Below, in pieces: positions 51,786 to 61,647 of a stretch of 64,000 nucleotides of DNA. The translations under genes and the position numbers were made by a program. Under the pieces are notes generated by a model. The model did not search any database. It saw only the letters and a program-made list of their open reading frames with translations, and had not been told where the DNA came from. Within the stretch, counting starts at the first letter, position 1. Each line of letters starts with the position of its first letter. Origin of the DNA: Vibrio sp. JC009 (GTDB lineage: Bacteria > Pseudomonadota > Gammaproteobacteria > Enterobacterales > Vibrionaceae); assembly GCF_029016485.1 (NCBI RefSeq), contig NZ_CP092106.1, forward strand, positions 1,612,001 to 1,676,000, in the 5' to 3' direction.

Positions 51786-52499
51786 CTATATCAGGCTGTT
51801 TAGTTTTTTGATCAGCATGCTTACCTTTGCTCTGTCATGGGCTGCGTGAGCGGCCACAGAGCTTTTTCTGACAAGAAGCTCTACCGCTGTTTCAATCCTT
51901 TCAGGTGAAGAGGTTGCTCCGTTTTGAACAAGAGTATCGACCGCAGTTTTCCCCATTAGAATAAAATCTTGCTTACTTGTTGTTAAAGGAGGGAAATAGT
52001 AAGCTGCGTCTTCTATTCCATCAAACCCGACAACTGAGACTTCTCCTGGTATTGAAATATTCACTTCACTTAAAGCGCGGATTGCCCCCAGAGCCATCTG
52101 GTCATTTGCACACAAAACGGCATCAAAGTAATCGCCCTTAGCGATAACAGACTGAACGGCTAAAAAGCCACTTTCAGGCAGCCAGTTACCTTCGTATATA
52201 CCAACAATATCAACACCTGACTCCTTTGCAGCCTCCAGCCAGGGTTCAAGCCTCAGTTGAGATACATTAAAGTTTTTCGGTCCGGCAACAATAAAGACTT
52301 TTTTTCTGTTTTGTTCAGTCAGGTGTTTTATCGCCAGATTCGCCCCCTGATGGTTATCACAGCAGACGCAGTTAACCGGGGTGCCTTTAGGGACATCGAT
52401 AAATAAGAAATCTACTTTGGGGTACCGGGTTTGCAGTTCAATTGCCGCCTCTTTTGACATAGGCGTATTGACGATAATCCTGGTGATTTTCTGAGATAA
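51786..52499 (-). pseudogene. 3' part of a LacI-family regulator gene
   Basis: It encodes the ligand-binding part of a LacI-type repressor (VDFLFIDVPKGTPVNCVCCDNHQGANLAIKHL, LCANDQMALGAIRAL, VSVVGFDGIEDAAYYFPPLTT) and its C terminus. The helix-turn-helix and the first part of the core are missing. At about 52500 the frame meets the 5' part of a dctP gene in another frame, which marks the edge of a deletion. Confidence 0.8.
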
Positions 52500-52765
52500 C
52501 TGGTGCTCTGGAAGTAATCAAACATACCAGCTTGTACACCAGCCATGCACTCTTTGGTTGTTGAGCAAAGCTGTGCTGACGGGTAAATTTTAACTTCCAC
52601 TCTGCCATTAGAACGGTTTTCTACCAAATTTTTAAACACCAGCAGCGACTGGTGGTTATAGTTATCAAGGTTAGCAACGTGAGGGACTGTTAAGGTATAT
52701 TCTGCGGAAAGGGCAGAGCCGGAAAATACCGCCGTTGCCGCCAGTGCAAGTAATGCCTTTTTCAT
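52500..52765 (-). pseudogene. 5' part of a TRAP transporter dctP gene
   Basis: The start is MKKALLALAATAVFSGSALSAEYTL, a signal peptide, followed by PHVANLDNYNHQSLLVFKNLVENRSNGRVEVKIYPSAQLCSTTKECMAGVQAGMFDYFQSTS, typical of DctP-family TRAP substrate-binding proteins. About 80 residues remain; the other three quarters and any dctQM genes are gone. AAGGAATAAAT before the ATG shows the original translation start. It is joined to the lacI fragment by a deletion. Confidence 0.8.
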
Positions 52766-52956
52766 ATTTATTCCTTTTATTACATTTTTGACCATGTAAC
52801 GTACACATTATTACAGCGCTCCAACATAAACTTATATATTTTGATAATAAACTTATCGATTTTCCGGTTTGATTTTGTCTAAAGTTAAATTTATAACACG
52901 CGTCACAAAACCAGTCTGAAACAGTTCATCCAGTGTTTACTTCTCACTATTGGACT

Positions 52957-52983
52957 TTGGCGCCGATAGCGAGTGCGCTGGCG
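52957..52983 (+). promoter_or_regulatory. AraC-type operator with TTGGCG half-sites, site 2
   Basis: TTGGCG at 52957 and CTGGCG at 52978 are 21 bp apart. The surrounding tttggcg-cg-tagcg matches the site at 48428. It lies 71-97 bp before the aldehyde dehydrogenase start. Confidence 0.58.
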
Positions 52984-53053
52984 CGCTTTGCTTAGACATC
53001 GCACTCAAGCAGGTCTATTTTTACCCTGTACCCACTAAGCAAGGAAATAACAA

Positions 53054-54661
53054 ATGCTAGCCAAAGACGCATATAACCAATTAGAGCCAACTCAATGGGC
53101 AGAGACCCCGGTTGTTGAACGTTTATCACTTATTGAAGAGATTTAGGATAACCTCTTAAAGTTTATGGACGAGCTTGGCAGTGTAGACTCCAATATGAAA
53201 TGCCAACTAACGGCGGAAGGAGCTGTTACATTTGGTGAGGGAGTCGGGACAACTGTAAATTCAATGGGAAATACCCTGTTAGGTATTCGCCGACTTTATG
53301 AGAGCCTGGTTCATGGTGAACTTCCTAAGCCTATCAACATTACTCCTCTTGGGGATGATAATTTTGAAGTTGAAGTTTATCCGGTCCATAAAAAAGATAA
53401 GCTAATGGCTGCCAAAATGAAAGGCTATCTGCATATCAAAGGAACACCTGAGCAGGTACACCCTCTTGATAAACCAGCAGGTATTATCGCTGTCTCTGGC
53501 GCTGGTAACTACAGTTCATCAATCGAAATGGTTATGGCTCTTTTCCTTGAAAATAAGGCTGTTATTCACAAGCCTCACCAATTAAACGAAGCAACAGATA
53601 AAGTCTGGGAGAAAATATTTGCTCCGCTAATTGAACGCAAGGCTCTGGTATTTATCGGCTCCGACCAGGGACATGCAATGTCCGCTCTGGAGGGACTGCA
53701 CTCCATTTACTTTACTGGTTCTACCGGTGTCGCACACGCTATTCAGGATGCTGCCAGTGCACCTCTTGTTTCCGAGTGTGGCGGAAACAATCCGTGTCTG
53801 ATCGTTCCAGGTATTCGGCCTTGGACTGAAAAGGAAATTGACAGATGGGCGATGCAAATTGTGTCAGCCGGTAAGCTTAATGGCGGCGCAGTTTGTGGTC
53901 GTCCGCAGACCATCATTACATCTAAATCCTGGCCTCAGCGTGAGCAATTTATTGCAGCCCTGCGCAATGCAATTACAAAAGTCACTTTTGCAGCAACGAC
54001 TTATTATCCGGGCATTGAGAAAACTAAAGCCGCATTTATGGAAAATCAGCCAACGGCAGAAATATTAAAACCTGAAGATGGCAGCAATCCGTTTGGAGAC
54101 GTCATCTTTATTCCGGATATCGGTGAGGATGATTTTGCTGTTACAAACGAAGCTTTCTGCCAATTGTTTAGTGAACTACCGTTAGATACGGAAAACGATG
54201 CTGACGACTACCTGACTAAAGCCACAGAGTTTTGTAATACTAAGCTGCTTGGCTCTCTGGGCTGTATGGTCTTAGTCGACAATGACACGCTTAAGGAAAA
54301 AGAAGAGCGTGTTCACCAGGCTGTTCAAGAGCTAAATTACGGTGGTATTGCAGTAAACAATATTCCGCCAAATATTTGGCTGAACCCTTACCTGACCTGG
54401 GGCGGCTGTGGTGAGACTGCCGAAAACTTTGTCTCTGGTGTCGGTAACTTTGGTAATGGCTTAAACTTCAACAATATTATTAAGTCAGTCATTATCGATG
54501 ACTTTACTGCGATGACATTTGCTCTGACTAACAAAGTGCAATTTGAGCACCTGTTGGTCAACGCTTCCAAGTTCTCTGTGCATCAGAGCTGGGGGCACTT
54601 TGTTAAGCTTGCCGGACAAATGGTTGTTGATGGAATATGTCCTAAAAACAACAAGAAATAA
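53054..54661 (+). pseudogene. Aldehyde dehydrogenase family gene with an amber codon at position 31
   Basis: From ATG 53054 (AAGGAAATAACAA upstream) the frame reads MLAKDAYNQLEPTQWAETPV and continues to EEI, then TAG at 53144, then DNLLKFMDELG in the same frame to the end (535 codons). The body has aldehyde dehydrogenase landmarks: GIIAVSGAGNYSS, a nucleotide region YFTGSTGVAHAIQ, ECGGNNPCLIV and GKLNGGAVCGRPQ with the catalytic Cys. Only the early amber codon is wrong, so it may be a recent mutation, a read error, or translated from ATG 53165. A TTGGCG-type operator lies upstream. Confidence 0.75.
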
Positions 54662-54684
54662 GCTGTAATCAGGGTTAAATTATA

Positions 54685-54724
54685 AAGCCCGGCCAACTAT
54701 TTAAAGTGGGCCGGGCTTCTTTTC
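54685..54724 (+). terminator. Rho-independent terminator after the aldehyde dehydrogenase gene
   Basis: AAGCCCGGCC-aactatttaaagtg-GGCCGGGCTT followed by ctttt has a strong GC stem, 24 bp after the stop. Confidence 0.85.
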
Positions 54725-54737
54725 ATTTTAATATATT

Positions 54738-54810
54738 ATACCAATCCCAGTAATTATCTGTTCATCCTTGCTTGTCAAAGTCGCTAATAGCTAATTACTG
54801 GGATTGGTAT
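54738..54810. repeat. 73-bp inverted-repeat intergenic element
   Basis: ATACCAATCCCAGTAATTA (54738-54756) and its exact inverse (54792-54810) enclose 35 bp. The element lies directly against the stop codon of the binding-protein gene. It resembles small dispersed intergenic repeats of Vibrio as I remember them, and may form a long hairpin in the transcript. Confidence 0.65.
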
Positions 54811-55535
54811 TACTTAGCTGCTGCCTCATTAAGTTCTTTTTCTGCGTATCTTTTCCACAGGGCCTTAAGCTCACCGGATTCATGCATTGATTTCAGGGTA
54901 CTTTCAATTTTCTCAATCACATCCGGGTGCTGCCTGTTTATGTAGTGATAGAGTCCCTGAACAATGACGGGATCCGAAAGTGGCACAATGTCTTTTACTT
55001 TCTGCGCCCTGATCTCATACTCACCATTTAGCTGGCTGATTACAACAGCATCAACTCTGCCCATGGACAGTAGCCTAATTGCCATAGCGACATCATCAAC
55101 CTGAATAACATGAGGGAAGTCTTTTACATAGGTGTTGGCATGCCGGATCCCCCGGACAACAGCGACCGAATAGAGGCTAAGATTTTTAATTGGTAGCTGG
55201 GAGTTTAACTCCTGTACATAAACCTGTGTTTTAACATCACCAAGGGAGTATGGTATTCGGTAGAGTTGCGACTCCGCCCCATGGTTAGTAAGTATCCGCA
55301 TAATTTCACCATCACGCACACCTTCTTTCGCTTCAAATGTTGCCCGTCTTGCAGGGAGAGCCTTAACGCTTATTCCTACACCAGCCTTGCGATAGATTTC
55401 TTCTACCACTTTCTCTCCTACGTTTTGTATGGGGCAGTTATTAATGCGGGCGAATTGGAGCTCTTCACTAGCGTGCAAGTTTCCAGCGAACAGGGATAGA
55501 AATACAGTTACGGAGAGAAGATGGTGCAGTCTCAT
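54810..55535 (-). CDS. Stand-alone periplasmic binding protein (SBP_bac_3-like)
   Basis: This 241-residue protein has a signal peptide (LLSVTVFLSLFAGNLHAS). The binding-protein fold is seen in VVEEIYRKAGVGISVKALPARRATFEAKEGVRDGEIMR, LYSVAVVRGIRHANTYV, AIRLLSMGRVDAVVIS and a C-terminal helix LKSMHESGELKALWKRY. No transporter genes adjoin it. Similar single proteins lie at 57969 and 60494 around a chemotaxis receptor gene, so a sensing role is more likely than import. Confidence 0.75.
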   Translation of the reverse strand: MRLHHLLSVTVFLSLFAGNLHASEELQFARINNCPIQNVGEKVVEEIYRKAGVGISVKALPARRATFEAKEGVRDGEIMRILTNHGAESQLYRIPYSLGDVKTQVYVQELNSQLPIKNLSLYSVAVVRGIRHANTYVKDFPHVIQVDDVAMAIRLLSMGRVDAVVISQLNGEYEIRAQKVKDIVPLSDPVIVQGLYHYINRQHPDVIEKIESTLKSMHESGELKALWKRYAEKELNEAAAK

Positions 55536-55707
55536 ATGAGTGTTATTTTATATCAATTGCGTAATAAGTTAATAATGGGGCACCAGGCTGCTTTGGTCAA
55601 ATAAAAAAGCAATTACTCATAGCAACTCCTATACCATTTCTGCAGTCTGGGCAGACTCTTTAGTCACTGCCATAGAAGAATCATTAATTATCTGCCATGC
55701 ATTTTTC

Positions 55708-56365
55708 CTATCTACATTGAACCTGATTTCGCCCGTTTTCTTTAGCATCAAATAGTGCTTTGTCGGCAAGAGCGTATAAGCACTCAATGTTGTTTGTTTC
55801 CTGTCCAAACTCGCATATTCCTACACTAACGGTGACCTGAACCGAATCTTCTTGGAAGGTAAAACGATGATCGCTAATCTGCTGACGAAGTTTTTCCATG
55901 ATGCTTTTGGCCTCTTCAATACTCGTGTAAGGGAGCAATATGGCAAACTCCTCACCACCAATCCGTCCCACAGTGTCGGATTTTCGCAGGTGCTGTTTGA
56001 AATATTGTCCAAAGTATTTGAGAACTTCATCTCCTGATGGGTGGCCATAGGTATCATTAATGCTTTTGAATCTGTCGATATCCAAAATGGCCATCGTAGC
56101 TGTAGAATTAAAGCTGCGAATACGATCTATTTCTCCATTGGCTGTGAACCAAAAGTGTCGATGATTGTATAGTTGAGTGAGGTCATCTACATTTGCTTGC
56201 TTTTGAAGCTCTTTTTGCAATTCCAACCGCTTTCTGATTTCACGTTTAAGATAACCTCGCTCTTTTTCCAACGAAAGCTTCTGCCCGGTAGATACTTGGA
56301 TATAGCGGCTTCGCCCATATTCAAGCCATGAAGTAATCATAAGTATGCAGAGATACGTGATGCAG
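55708..56365 (-). pseudogene. GGDEF diguanylate cyclase gene truncated at an ISAs1-type element
   Basis: The remaining part has a short hydrophobic start, a coiled linker (LSLEKERGYLKREIRKRLELQKELQKQA), and a complete GGDEF domain (DDLTQLYNHRHFWFTANGE, ILDIDRFKSINDTYGHPSGDEVL, VGRIGGEEFAILLPY). The signature GGEEF suggests c-di-GMP synthesis. The first residues of the open frame (MRLPC) are encoded by the end of the adjacent insertion element, so the native N terminus is lost. Expression from an internal ATG (MITSW) is possible. Confidence 0.75.
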
Positions 56366-57604
56366 CAGGGCAACCGCATGAGTGCTCAGCTTTTCGCCAC
56401 CTGACTAAAACCTGCATTTAAAACGGTTTCCAGCATTGATGTATTCATCATGCATCGCTTTTGTTTTCCAACAATGCTCACCTTTGTCGGTTCAGCACGA
56501 AGCATATTCAGGCTCATATGACGCAGACAAGATAAGTTTTCTGCACCATGATCTTTATATATCTGGCAGGCGTCTTCACCCATACTGACATCAAGAACCC
56601 AATGCATGGACTCTATGCCCCAATGCTCTCTTACCGCTGCTAAGGCTTGCTCTGCGCTAAGAGCCTTGGAACTGATGTAGTAACGATATTCAAGGTCAAC
56701 CGCTTTTCCTTTTTCAAGGCGGAAGTTCTCAACCATTACGATACTTTTCAGGCCTTTCCAGCGTGAGAAATTACCTCCAAGATCTTTGCTGTCAAAGACA
56801 TAACATTGACGAGATTCAATACGTCCGTGTCCATTTTCTAAGGAGATTGTCTCTGGCATATTAGCCCGCTGAGCTGAAAAGGCATTTTCCACTGCTTTTC
56901 GGAGTTTCCCTTGATTACTTTTTACTGCAAGTAAGTAATCTCCACCTTTGTCTACAATGGCTTTGGCTATTTTGGTCTGGCATGCCATTGCATCAATCGT
57001 GACTAAAGCTCCTTTGATATCAAGCATTTCTATCAGCTCTGGGATCGCTGTTATCTCATTGCTTTTTTGATCGGTTTTGAGCTGTCCAAGCACCAATTTA
57101 TTTGAGGAAGCATACGCACTAATCATATGGATGGTGCTGGCTCTATCTTCGCGGTTGTATGATCCACGAAGCGTTTTTCCGTCAATAGCTACCACTTGAC
57201 CTTCTGTCAGCGTGTGTACCGATGACATCCAATTGACGAAACATTCATGAAACTGTTCAGGTTCAATAGTGGAGATAATTCGAGCGATGGTATCGTCGGC
57301 GGGAATACCTTCTATAAACAATCCATTACGTTTAAACCTGTCATGATGCCCAAGAATGTATTCTCGAATATCAAACCAACCTTTAGCACCTGCTATTACC
57401 GCACACAATGAGCCAAACAGGACATCAAATAGGCAATAAGTAACTTTTGCACTCTGACGTTGGTCGGTTATTGGTTGAAAATGTTCTTTGAAGTGGTCAA
57501 TGTGTATGGTGTTCTCCCTAAAAGGAGAGTATATGATCACAGCTAGATGTGATCGTCAAATCGATCTTACTTTTTGCTTAAAAAATACTCACGATCTCAC
57601 CCTG
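56366..57604 (-). mobile_element. ISAs1-family insertion element
   Basis: 1239 bp are bounded by imperfect 18-bp inverted ends: CAGGGCAACCGCATGAGT at 56366 and, on the opposite strand, CAGGGTGAGATCGTGAGT from 57604. It contains one intact ISAs1-type transposase gene. The flanking 8-10 bp do not match, so a deletion or recombination next to it is likely. Confidence 0.75.
56386..57540 (-). CDS. ISAs1-family DDE transposase
   Basis: This 384-residue transposase has an N-terminal IDHFKEHFQPITDQRQSAKVTYCLFDVLFGSLCAVIAGAKGW and a DDE core: VVAIDGKTLRGSYNRED (first Asp), LVTIDAMACQTKIA (second Asp) and HWGIESMHWVLDVSMGEDAC (Glu). All three are typical of ISAs1/H-repeat transposases. The frame is complete. 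The first 15 or so residues (MIIYSPFRENT) are uncertain; AGGGAG lies within them. Confidence 0.92.
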   Translation of the reverse strand: MIIYSPFRENTIHIDHFKEHFQPITDQRQSAKVTYCLFDVLFGSLCAVIAGAKGWFDIREYILGHHDRFKRNGLFIEGIPADDTIARIISTIEPEQFHECFVNWMSSVHTLTEGQVVAIDGKTLRGSYNREDRASTIHMISAYASSNKLVLGQLKTDQKSNEITAIPELIEMLDIKGALVTIDAMACQTKIAKAIVDKGGDYLLAVKSNQGKLRKAVENAFSAQRANMPETISLENGHGRIESRQCYVFDSKDLGGNFSRWKGLKSIVMVENFRLEKGKAVDLEYRYYISSKALSAEQALAAVREHWGIESMHWVLDVSMGEDACQIYKDHGAENLSCLRHMSLNMLRAEPTKVSIVGKQKRCMMNTSMLETVLNAGFSQVAKS

Positions 57605-57637
57605 TGCTGTACATAGAAGTGCTATAAACTTTTTCAT
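57605..57637 (-). pseudogene. 5' stub of a gene cut by the ISAs1-type element
   Basis: On the minus strand AAAGGACAG precedes ATG 57637, and the frame MKKFIALLCTA looks like the start of a signal peptide before it enters the element. What it belonged to cannot be told; it does not join in frame to the GGDEF remnant on the other side without further loss. Confidence 0.45.
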
Positions 57638-57968
57638 TCTACTGTCCTTTGCATCACGTTTATATAGGGTACGATTCACCTAATTGCGAATCTAAACATA
57701 CCTTACAACAGTGAAACAATGGTTTCTTTTGACAGATTTAATAATCGTTTTACGTTTTTTTGTAAAACACTAATTTTGTGATAAAGGTACTATTTTTAGA
57801 TATACCAACAAAACAGCAATATTAGCGATATGCTTTTATTAACAACGACTTATAGCGCCTCAAATAATGAAGAAGCGTGCTGGGTTCGCAACGTCCAAAT
57901 TTAAAGCCGCATTCGCTCAGCAGCACTATCAATTGTAGTATTTACAACACCGGTCAACCGGCTTACTT
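57638..57968. other. Intergenic region without a recognised gene
   Basis: This AT-rich stretch lies between the gene stub and the end of the binding-protein gene at 57969. It contains short dyads (ttgtag-tat-ttacaa, 57934-57948, and ccggtcaaccgg, 57950-57961) near the convergent end but no ORF with a ribosome site. Confidence 0.5.
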
Positions 57969-58709
57969 TTAATCTATGTCCAATGAAGTCTGAGCTAAAA
58001 ATTCCTCCACCATCCCCTCTTCCTTGATATTCTTAATTTCGTTAGCAAGGGGAGCAATCAGGCTCTTGTGCTCATCGCTTAAATACAGGTAGAGCTCATC
58101 ACTACCAAGGCGGGTCACTCGGTATATTGACTTAAATTCCGGGTTATGAAGGTAAGGGACAACCAGAACTTCTGCGCCAACAAAAATATCTGAGCGACCT
58201 GCATTCAGTTTTTGAAGTCCCTGAAGAATTCTGGTCACAGAAGATAGCTGCTCTGCCGGTATAACCTCCTTCAGTTTTTGTGAAGGTACTGTGGCACCAC
58301 GCTGATACTCAACCTTAAGGCTGGTATCTTTAAAACTATCCCAGCCATATATTTCATCATATAAAGCAGGAAGTTTTGCGTATGCAGCAAAAGAAACCGA
58401 AACAACGACTTCCGGCACTCTAATCTGGTGAGTGGTTATTGATTCGTAACTAATCGACCGGGCAGCCTGACCATCAACCCGGTACTGATTACCCTGCTCT
58501 CTGGCTCTTGCTGACGGAAAGTACTCCAGAGTTACTTCCAGCCCAATACGAGAAAAAAGTTCACTGTAATACAGGTCGAAAAACTTATAGGCCGGGGTTG
58601 ATTCTTCGCTGGATATCGCAAGTGTCAGTACATCAGCCTCATTTGCAAAAGAGCAATGTATGGAAAGAAACATAGCAAACAGTCCAGCTCTGATCTGGCT
58701 AACTTTCAT
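57969..58709 (-). CDS. Stand-alone periplasmic binding protein, paralogue of the 23194 N-terminal domain
   Basis: This 246-residue protein has a signal peptide (AGLFAMFLSIHCSFAN). Its fold blocks YYSELFSRIGLEVTLEYFPSARAREQG, VDGQAARSISY, SLKVEYQRGATVPSQKL, LQKLNAGRSDIFVGAEV and LIAPLANEIKNIKEEGMVEEFL match the first domain of the protein at 23194-24873 block by block. No transporter adjoins it. It lies before a chemotaxis receptor gene on the same strand. Confidence 0.75.
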   Translation of the reverse strand: MKVSQIRAGLFAMFLSIHCSFANEADVLTLAISSEESTPAYKFFDLYYSELFSRIGLEVTLEYFPSARAREQGNQYRVDGQAARSISYESITTHQIRVPEVVVSVSFAAYAKLPALYDEIYGWDSFKDTSLKVEYQRGATVPSQKLKEVIPAEQLSSVTRILQGLQKLNAGRSDIFVGAEVLVVPYLHNPEFKSIYRVTRLGSDELYLYLSDEHKSLIAPLANEIKNIKEEGMVEEFLAQTSLDID

Positions 58710-58958
58710 CTTATACCCTATTCAGAATCAAATACATCTTAGTTAACTAAGATTTTAGAAGGAATAATAACAAGCACCAAATCCATCCATGCAAATAGCT
58801 TGCAAATGGTGTCGGACTTTTCAGCGCTTTCCGCTCCTCTTTTGTCACTAAATCTCATACCAATACCACTGCTGCTTTAAAACAGATCTCCTCCATGACT
58901 TCTTTAACTAAATGACTTCCCTAGATTAATATTCAGGGTTAGGTTATACCCCGCGTAA

Positions 58959-60452
58959 CTATAATTTAAACTTAGAAAGATCTGCCTGTATGCTGTCGCT
59001 TAGAGACTCAAGTTTAATGCTCAATTCTCCAACCTGTGCGGCATTATCAGTAACAGAAGTCGTAATATTATTGATTGCAACGACCTTTTCACTCACCTCT
59101 CCGGCAACCGCATTCTGCTGTTCAGTTGCGGTGGCGACCTGAGTGTTCATATCATTGATCTGTCTGATATCGGTAATAATATCTTCCAAAGACTGGATTG
59201 CTTGTGCTGACTCGTCGACCGTTTTTGTCAGGGTATCGCGTGTAGTATGCATCTGTTTGTTCGCCCCTTCGGAGCTTACTTGAAGGTCTTTGATAATCCC
59301 TTCAATCTCTTGGGTAGAAACTTGCGTTCTCTGCGCCAGAGCTCGTACTTCATCCGCAACCACAGCAAAGCCCCTGCCCTGCTCCCCGGCTCGTGCAGCT
59401 TCTATCGCAGCATTAAGCGCCAATAGGTTAGTCTGTTCAGCGATCCCTTTGATCACTTCAAGTACCGTGTTGATGTGTTCACTCTTATCTTTCAGTTCAG
59501 ATATGGTGGTCGATGTGGCACTAATATCTTCACCCAAGTTGTGAATTTCCGCCACCGTCTTCTGTACGCTGCCATTACCCGCGATTGCCAAATCGTTACA
59601 GCTGGCTGTTTTATCCGCTGTGGTGTTGGCGTTGTTAGAAACCTCCTGTGTTGCAGAAGCCATCTGATTAAGCGCTGTTGCAACCTGTTCAATCTCACTA
59701 AGCTGCTGCTGAGTGGCAACAGCATTGTTATCTGCATTTGACTTAATCTGCTCGGCACACTGGGACAGCTCCTGCGCAGAGCTTACAATCCGGCTAACCA
59801 GACCGTGCAGGTTAGAAATGAACCGGTCAAAACCACTGGCAAGCACACCCACCTCGTCATTGCTCTGAATGTTCAGACGGCTTGTCAGATCACCTCCCCC
59901 CTGGGCAATTTCCGACATAGCATCAGCAACCTTCTGAATGGGATTGATAACCAGTTTGCTTAAGATTGCCCAGTTAGCGACCTGCAACGCGATAAGCAAC
60001 ACAATTGCGATCAGGATAAACATAACTCGTGCAGAGCTTAGCACTGCAGCATTGGCATCCAGACGATAGCTTACCTCGGCATATCCAATTTTTTTACCAC
60101 CAGCCCAGAGTATCTCAATACTGTTAGTCGCTATATTTTCCGTTTCCGGCTTAGCTGCCGATTCAATGGCACTACCTATCGCTTTCCCTCTGTGATCAAA
60201 TGCTTTGATCTCATGGATATATGGGAACTCAACGAAAGAGTTAAGAATATCTTCCGTCAGCACCGTATCGTAAGCAAACACAGCTTCCTTAAGCACAATA
60301 GACAAGGTTTGATCCGAGTCTTTCATCTGCGTGGCGAGTTCATCATCAAAATACTGCTTTGCCGTCAGATATCCCCCGAAAAAAATAACGACCATCACTA
60401 TCAGGGAAATCCCCGTCAGAAACAGCATCGACTTTTGTTTTATCGAGTTCAT
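58959..60452 (-). CDS. Methyl-accepting chemotaxis protein
   Basis: This 497-residue receptor has an N-terminal membrane segment ([21 protein letters not shown]) and a periplasmic domain of about 110 residues ([20 protein letters not shown] ... [10 protein letters not shown]). A second membrane segment ([19 protein letters not shown]), a HAMP domain ([24 protein letters not shown]) and the signalling hairpin [39 protein letters not shown] follow. It lies between two stand-alone binding-protein genes on the same strand, which may supply its ligand-bound partner. Confidence 0.92.
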   Translation of the reverse strand: MNSIKQKSMLFLTGISLIVMVVIFFGGYLTAKQYFDDELATQMKDSDQTLSIVLKEAVFAYDTVLTEDILNSFVEFPYIHEIKAFDHRGKAIGSAIESAAKPETENIATNSIEILWAGGKKIGYAEVSYRLDANAAVLSSARVMFILIAIVLLIALQVANWAILSKLVINPIQKVADAMSEIAQGGGDLTSRLNIQSNDEVGVLASGFDRFISNLHGLVSRIVSSAQELSQCAEQIKSNADNNAVATQQQLSEIEQVATALNQMASATQEVSNNANTTADKTASCNDLAIAGNGSVQKTVAEIHNLGEDISATSTTISELKDKSEHINTVLEVIKGIAEQTNLLALNAAIEAARAGEQGRGFAVVADEVRALAQRTQVSTQEIEGIIKDLQVSSEGANKQMHTTRDTLTKTVDESAQAIQSLEDIITDIRQINDMNTQVATATEQQNAVAGEVSEKVVAINNITTSVTDNAAQVGELSIKLESLSDSIQADLSKFKL

Positions 60453-60493
60453 TTTTAATGCCTCATTAGTAGGGAAATTATTAGGTTTTGTTC

Positions 60494-61345
60494 TTATAGT
60501 TTATTTACGTCCAGCCAGAACTCCGCACGGTCATACGGTGTATCCGGATGCATATTCTGGTTGTCGATTCTAAATACTGTACGCTGTTTAAGATTCGCTT
60601 TGTTCAGTACATCCTTAATCATCGGATGATTGAAAAACAGCTTGTCGAAACTGCCGTCAGAGATAGCTGTTTCGAATCCCTGGTAAATCTTGTCATGCAG
60701 CTCTCGATTCTCTTTATTAACAAAGAAATACATTGCGAACGGATACACCAACATCACATTCTTATCTACAACCAGATTTAACTCAGGACGGCTTTTCACC
60801 TCTGTCCATGGTTCATGTACAGCTCTTGGAAAGTAATCAAACCTGCCTCCCTCCAACATAGGGAAAAGGTTGCCATATTTGATGGTGGTAACAGTCGGAA
60901 TCGCTGCATTTTTCAGAACCTTGGTATCGCCCCAAAAAGTCCCCTGGCCAGCGTTATATTTTTTTAGATCGCTTAGGGTTTTAATACGGGCAAACTTAGC
61001 CTGATCTTCCGAGCGGATAATAAAGATGCGGTGACCAAGCAAACCTTTCAAGATTGGAACCCTCACAGTCAGCATTCTCTGCTCCCTTTCTGGTGCCGCT
61101 CCCGCCCACATAACATCAATTCGGTTTGCCTCAACCTCATTAATTAAACGGGCATCATTTAACTTTTCTGAGCTCTGCTGATATTGAGTACCCGGCGCTG
61201 ATTTGCTAAGTGCCAGTTGCAGTATTTCAAAGGTAAGCTCTTCTTTAGCGCCTTCAACTTTTTTTACGCGTATCGTCTCTGCGTGTACTAAGCAGCTGCT
61301 AGCGATTGCAAGTACACTTAATGGCAGGATTAGCCACTTCTTCAT
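60494..61345 (-). CDS. Stand-alone periplasmic binding protein upstream of the chemotaxis receptor gene
   Basis: This 283-residue protein has a signal peptide ([19 protein letters not shown]). Its binding-protein pattern includes [84 protein letters not shown] and a C-terminal [20 protein letters not shown]. It ends 41 bp before the receptor gene, so the two probably form one operon, and it may present a ligand to the receptor. Confidence 0.75.
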   Translation of the reverse strand: MKKWLILPLSVLAIASSCLVHAETIRVKKVEGAKEELTFEILQLALSKSAPGTQYQQSSEKLNDARLINEVEANRIDVMWAGAAPEREQRMLTVRVPILKGLLGHRIFIIRSEDQAKFARIKTLSDLKKYNAGQGTFWGDTKVLKNAAIPTVTTIKYGNLFPMLEGGRFDYFPRAVHEPWTEVKSRPELNLVVDKNVMLVYPFAMYFFVNKENRELHDKIYQGFETAISDGSFDKLFFNHPMIKDVLNKANLKQRTVFRIDNQNMHPDTPYDRAEFWLDVNKL

Positions 61346-61556
61346 GATTTGGTTGCCTTAATTTAACAGTTCCACTAATTGTCTGTGATTTACTGAAACC
61401 TCATTATCACAAAGTAACAACATTAAGGTTTGATTATGTTGTTATATGTGCATTTATGTCAATATATGTAAACATATAAACACTCAAATCTTGATGTACT
61501 CTGAATTTTTCACTTCAATAGTGAACAAGCGTGAGCTACATATGGAATTTTGAAGT
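61346..61556. other. Upstream region of the binding-protein/receptor operon
   Basis: AT-rich sequence without an ORF. It contains the dyad tatatg-taaa-catata (61462-61477), a possible operator for the operon that begins at 61345. Confidence 0.4.
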
Positions 61557-61583
61557 ATAAAAAAAGGAGCCTTTTCGGGCTCC
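61557..61583 (-). terminator. Rho-independent terminator of the NAD-dependent reductase gene
   Basis: On the minus strand GGAGCC-cgaaaa-GGCTCC runs into a seven-T tract, about 65 bp after the stop of the reductase gene. Confidence 0.85.
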
Positions 61584-61647
61584 GGACACGTCAAAAGTCA
61601 CTGACTAAAAATAGGCACTATGGTTACAATGAAATTCAATTTTAGAA

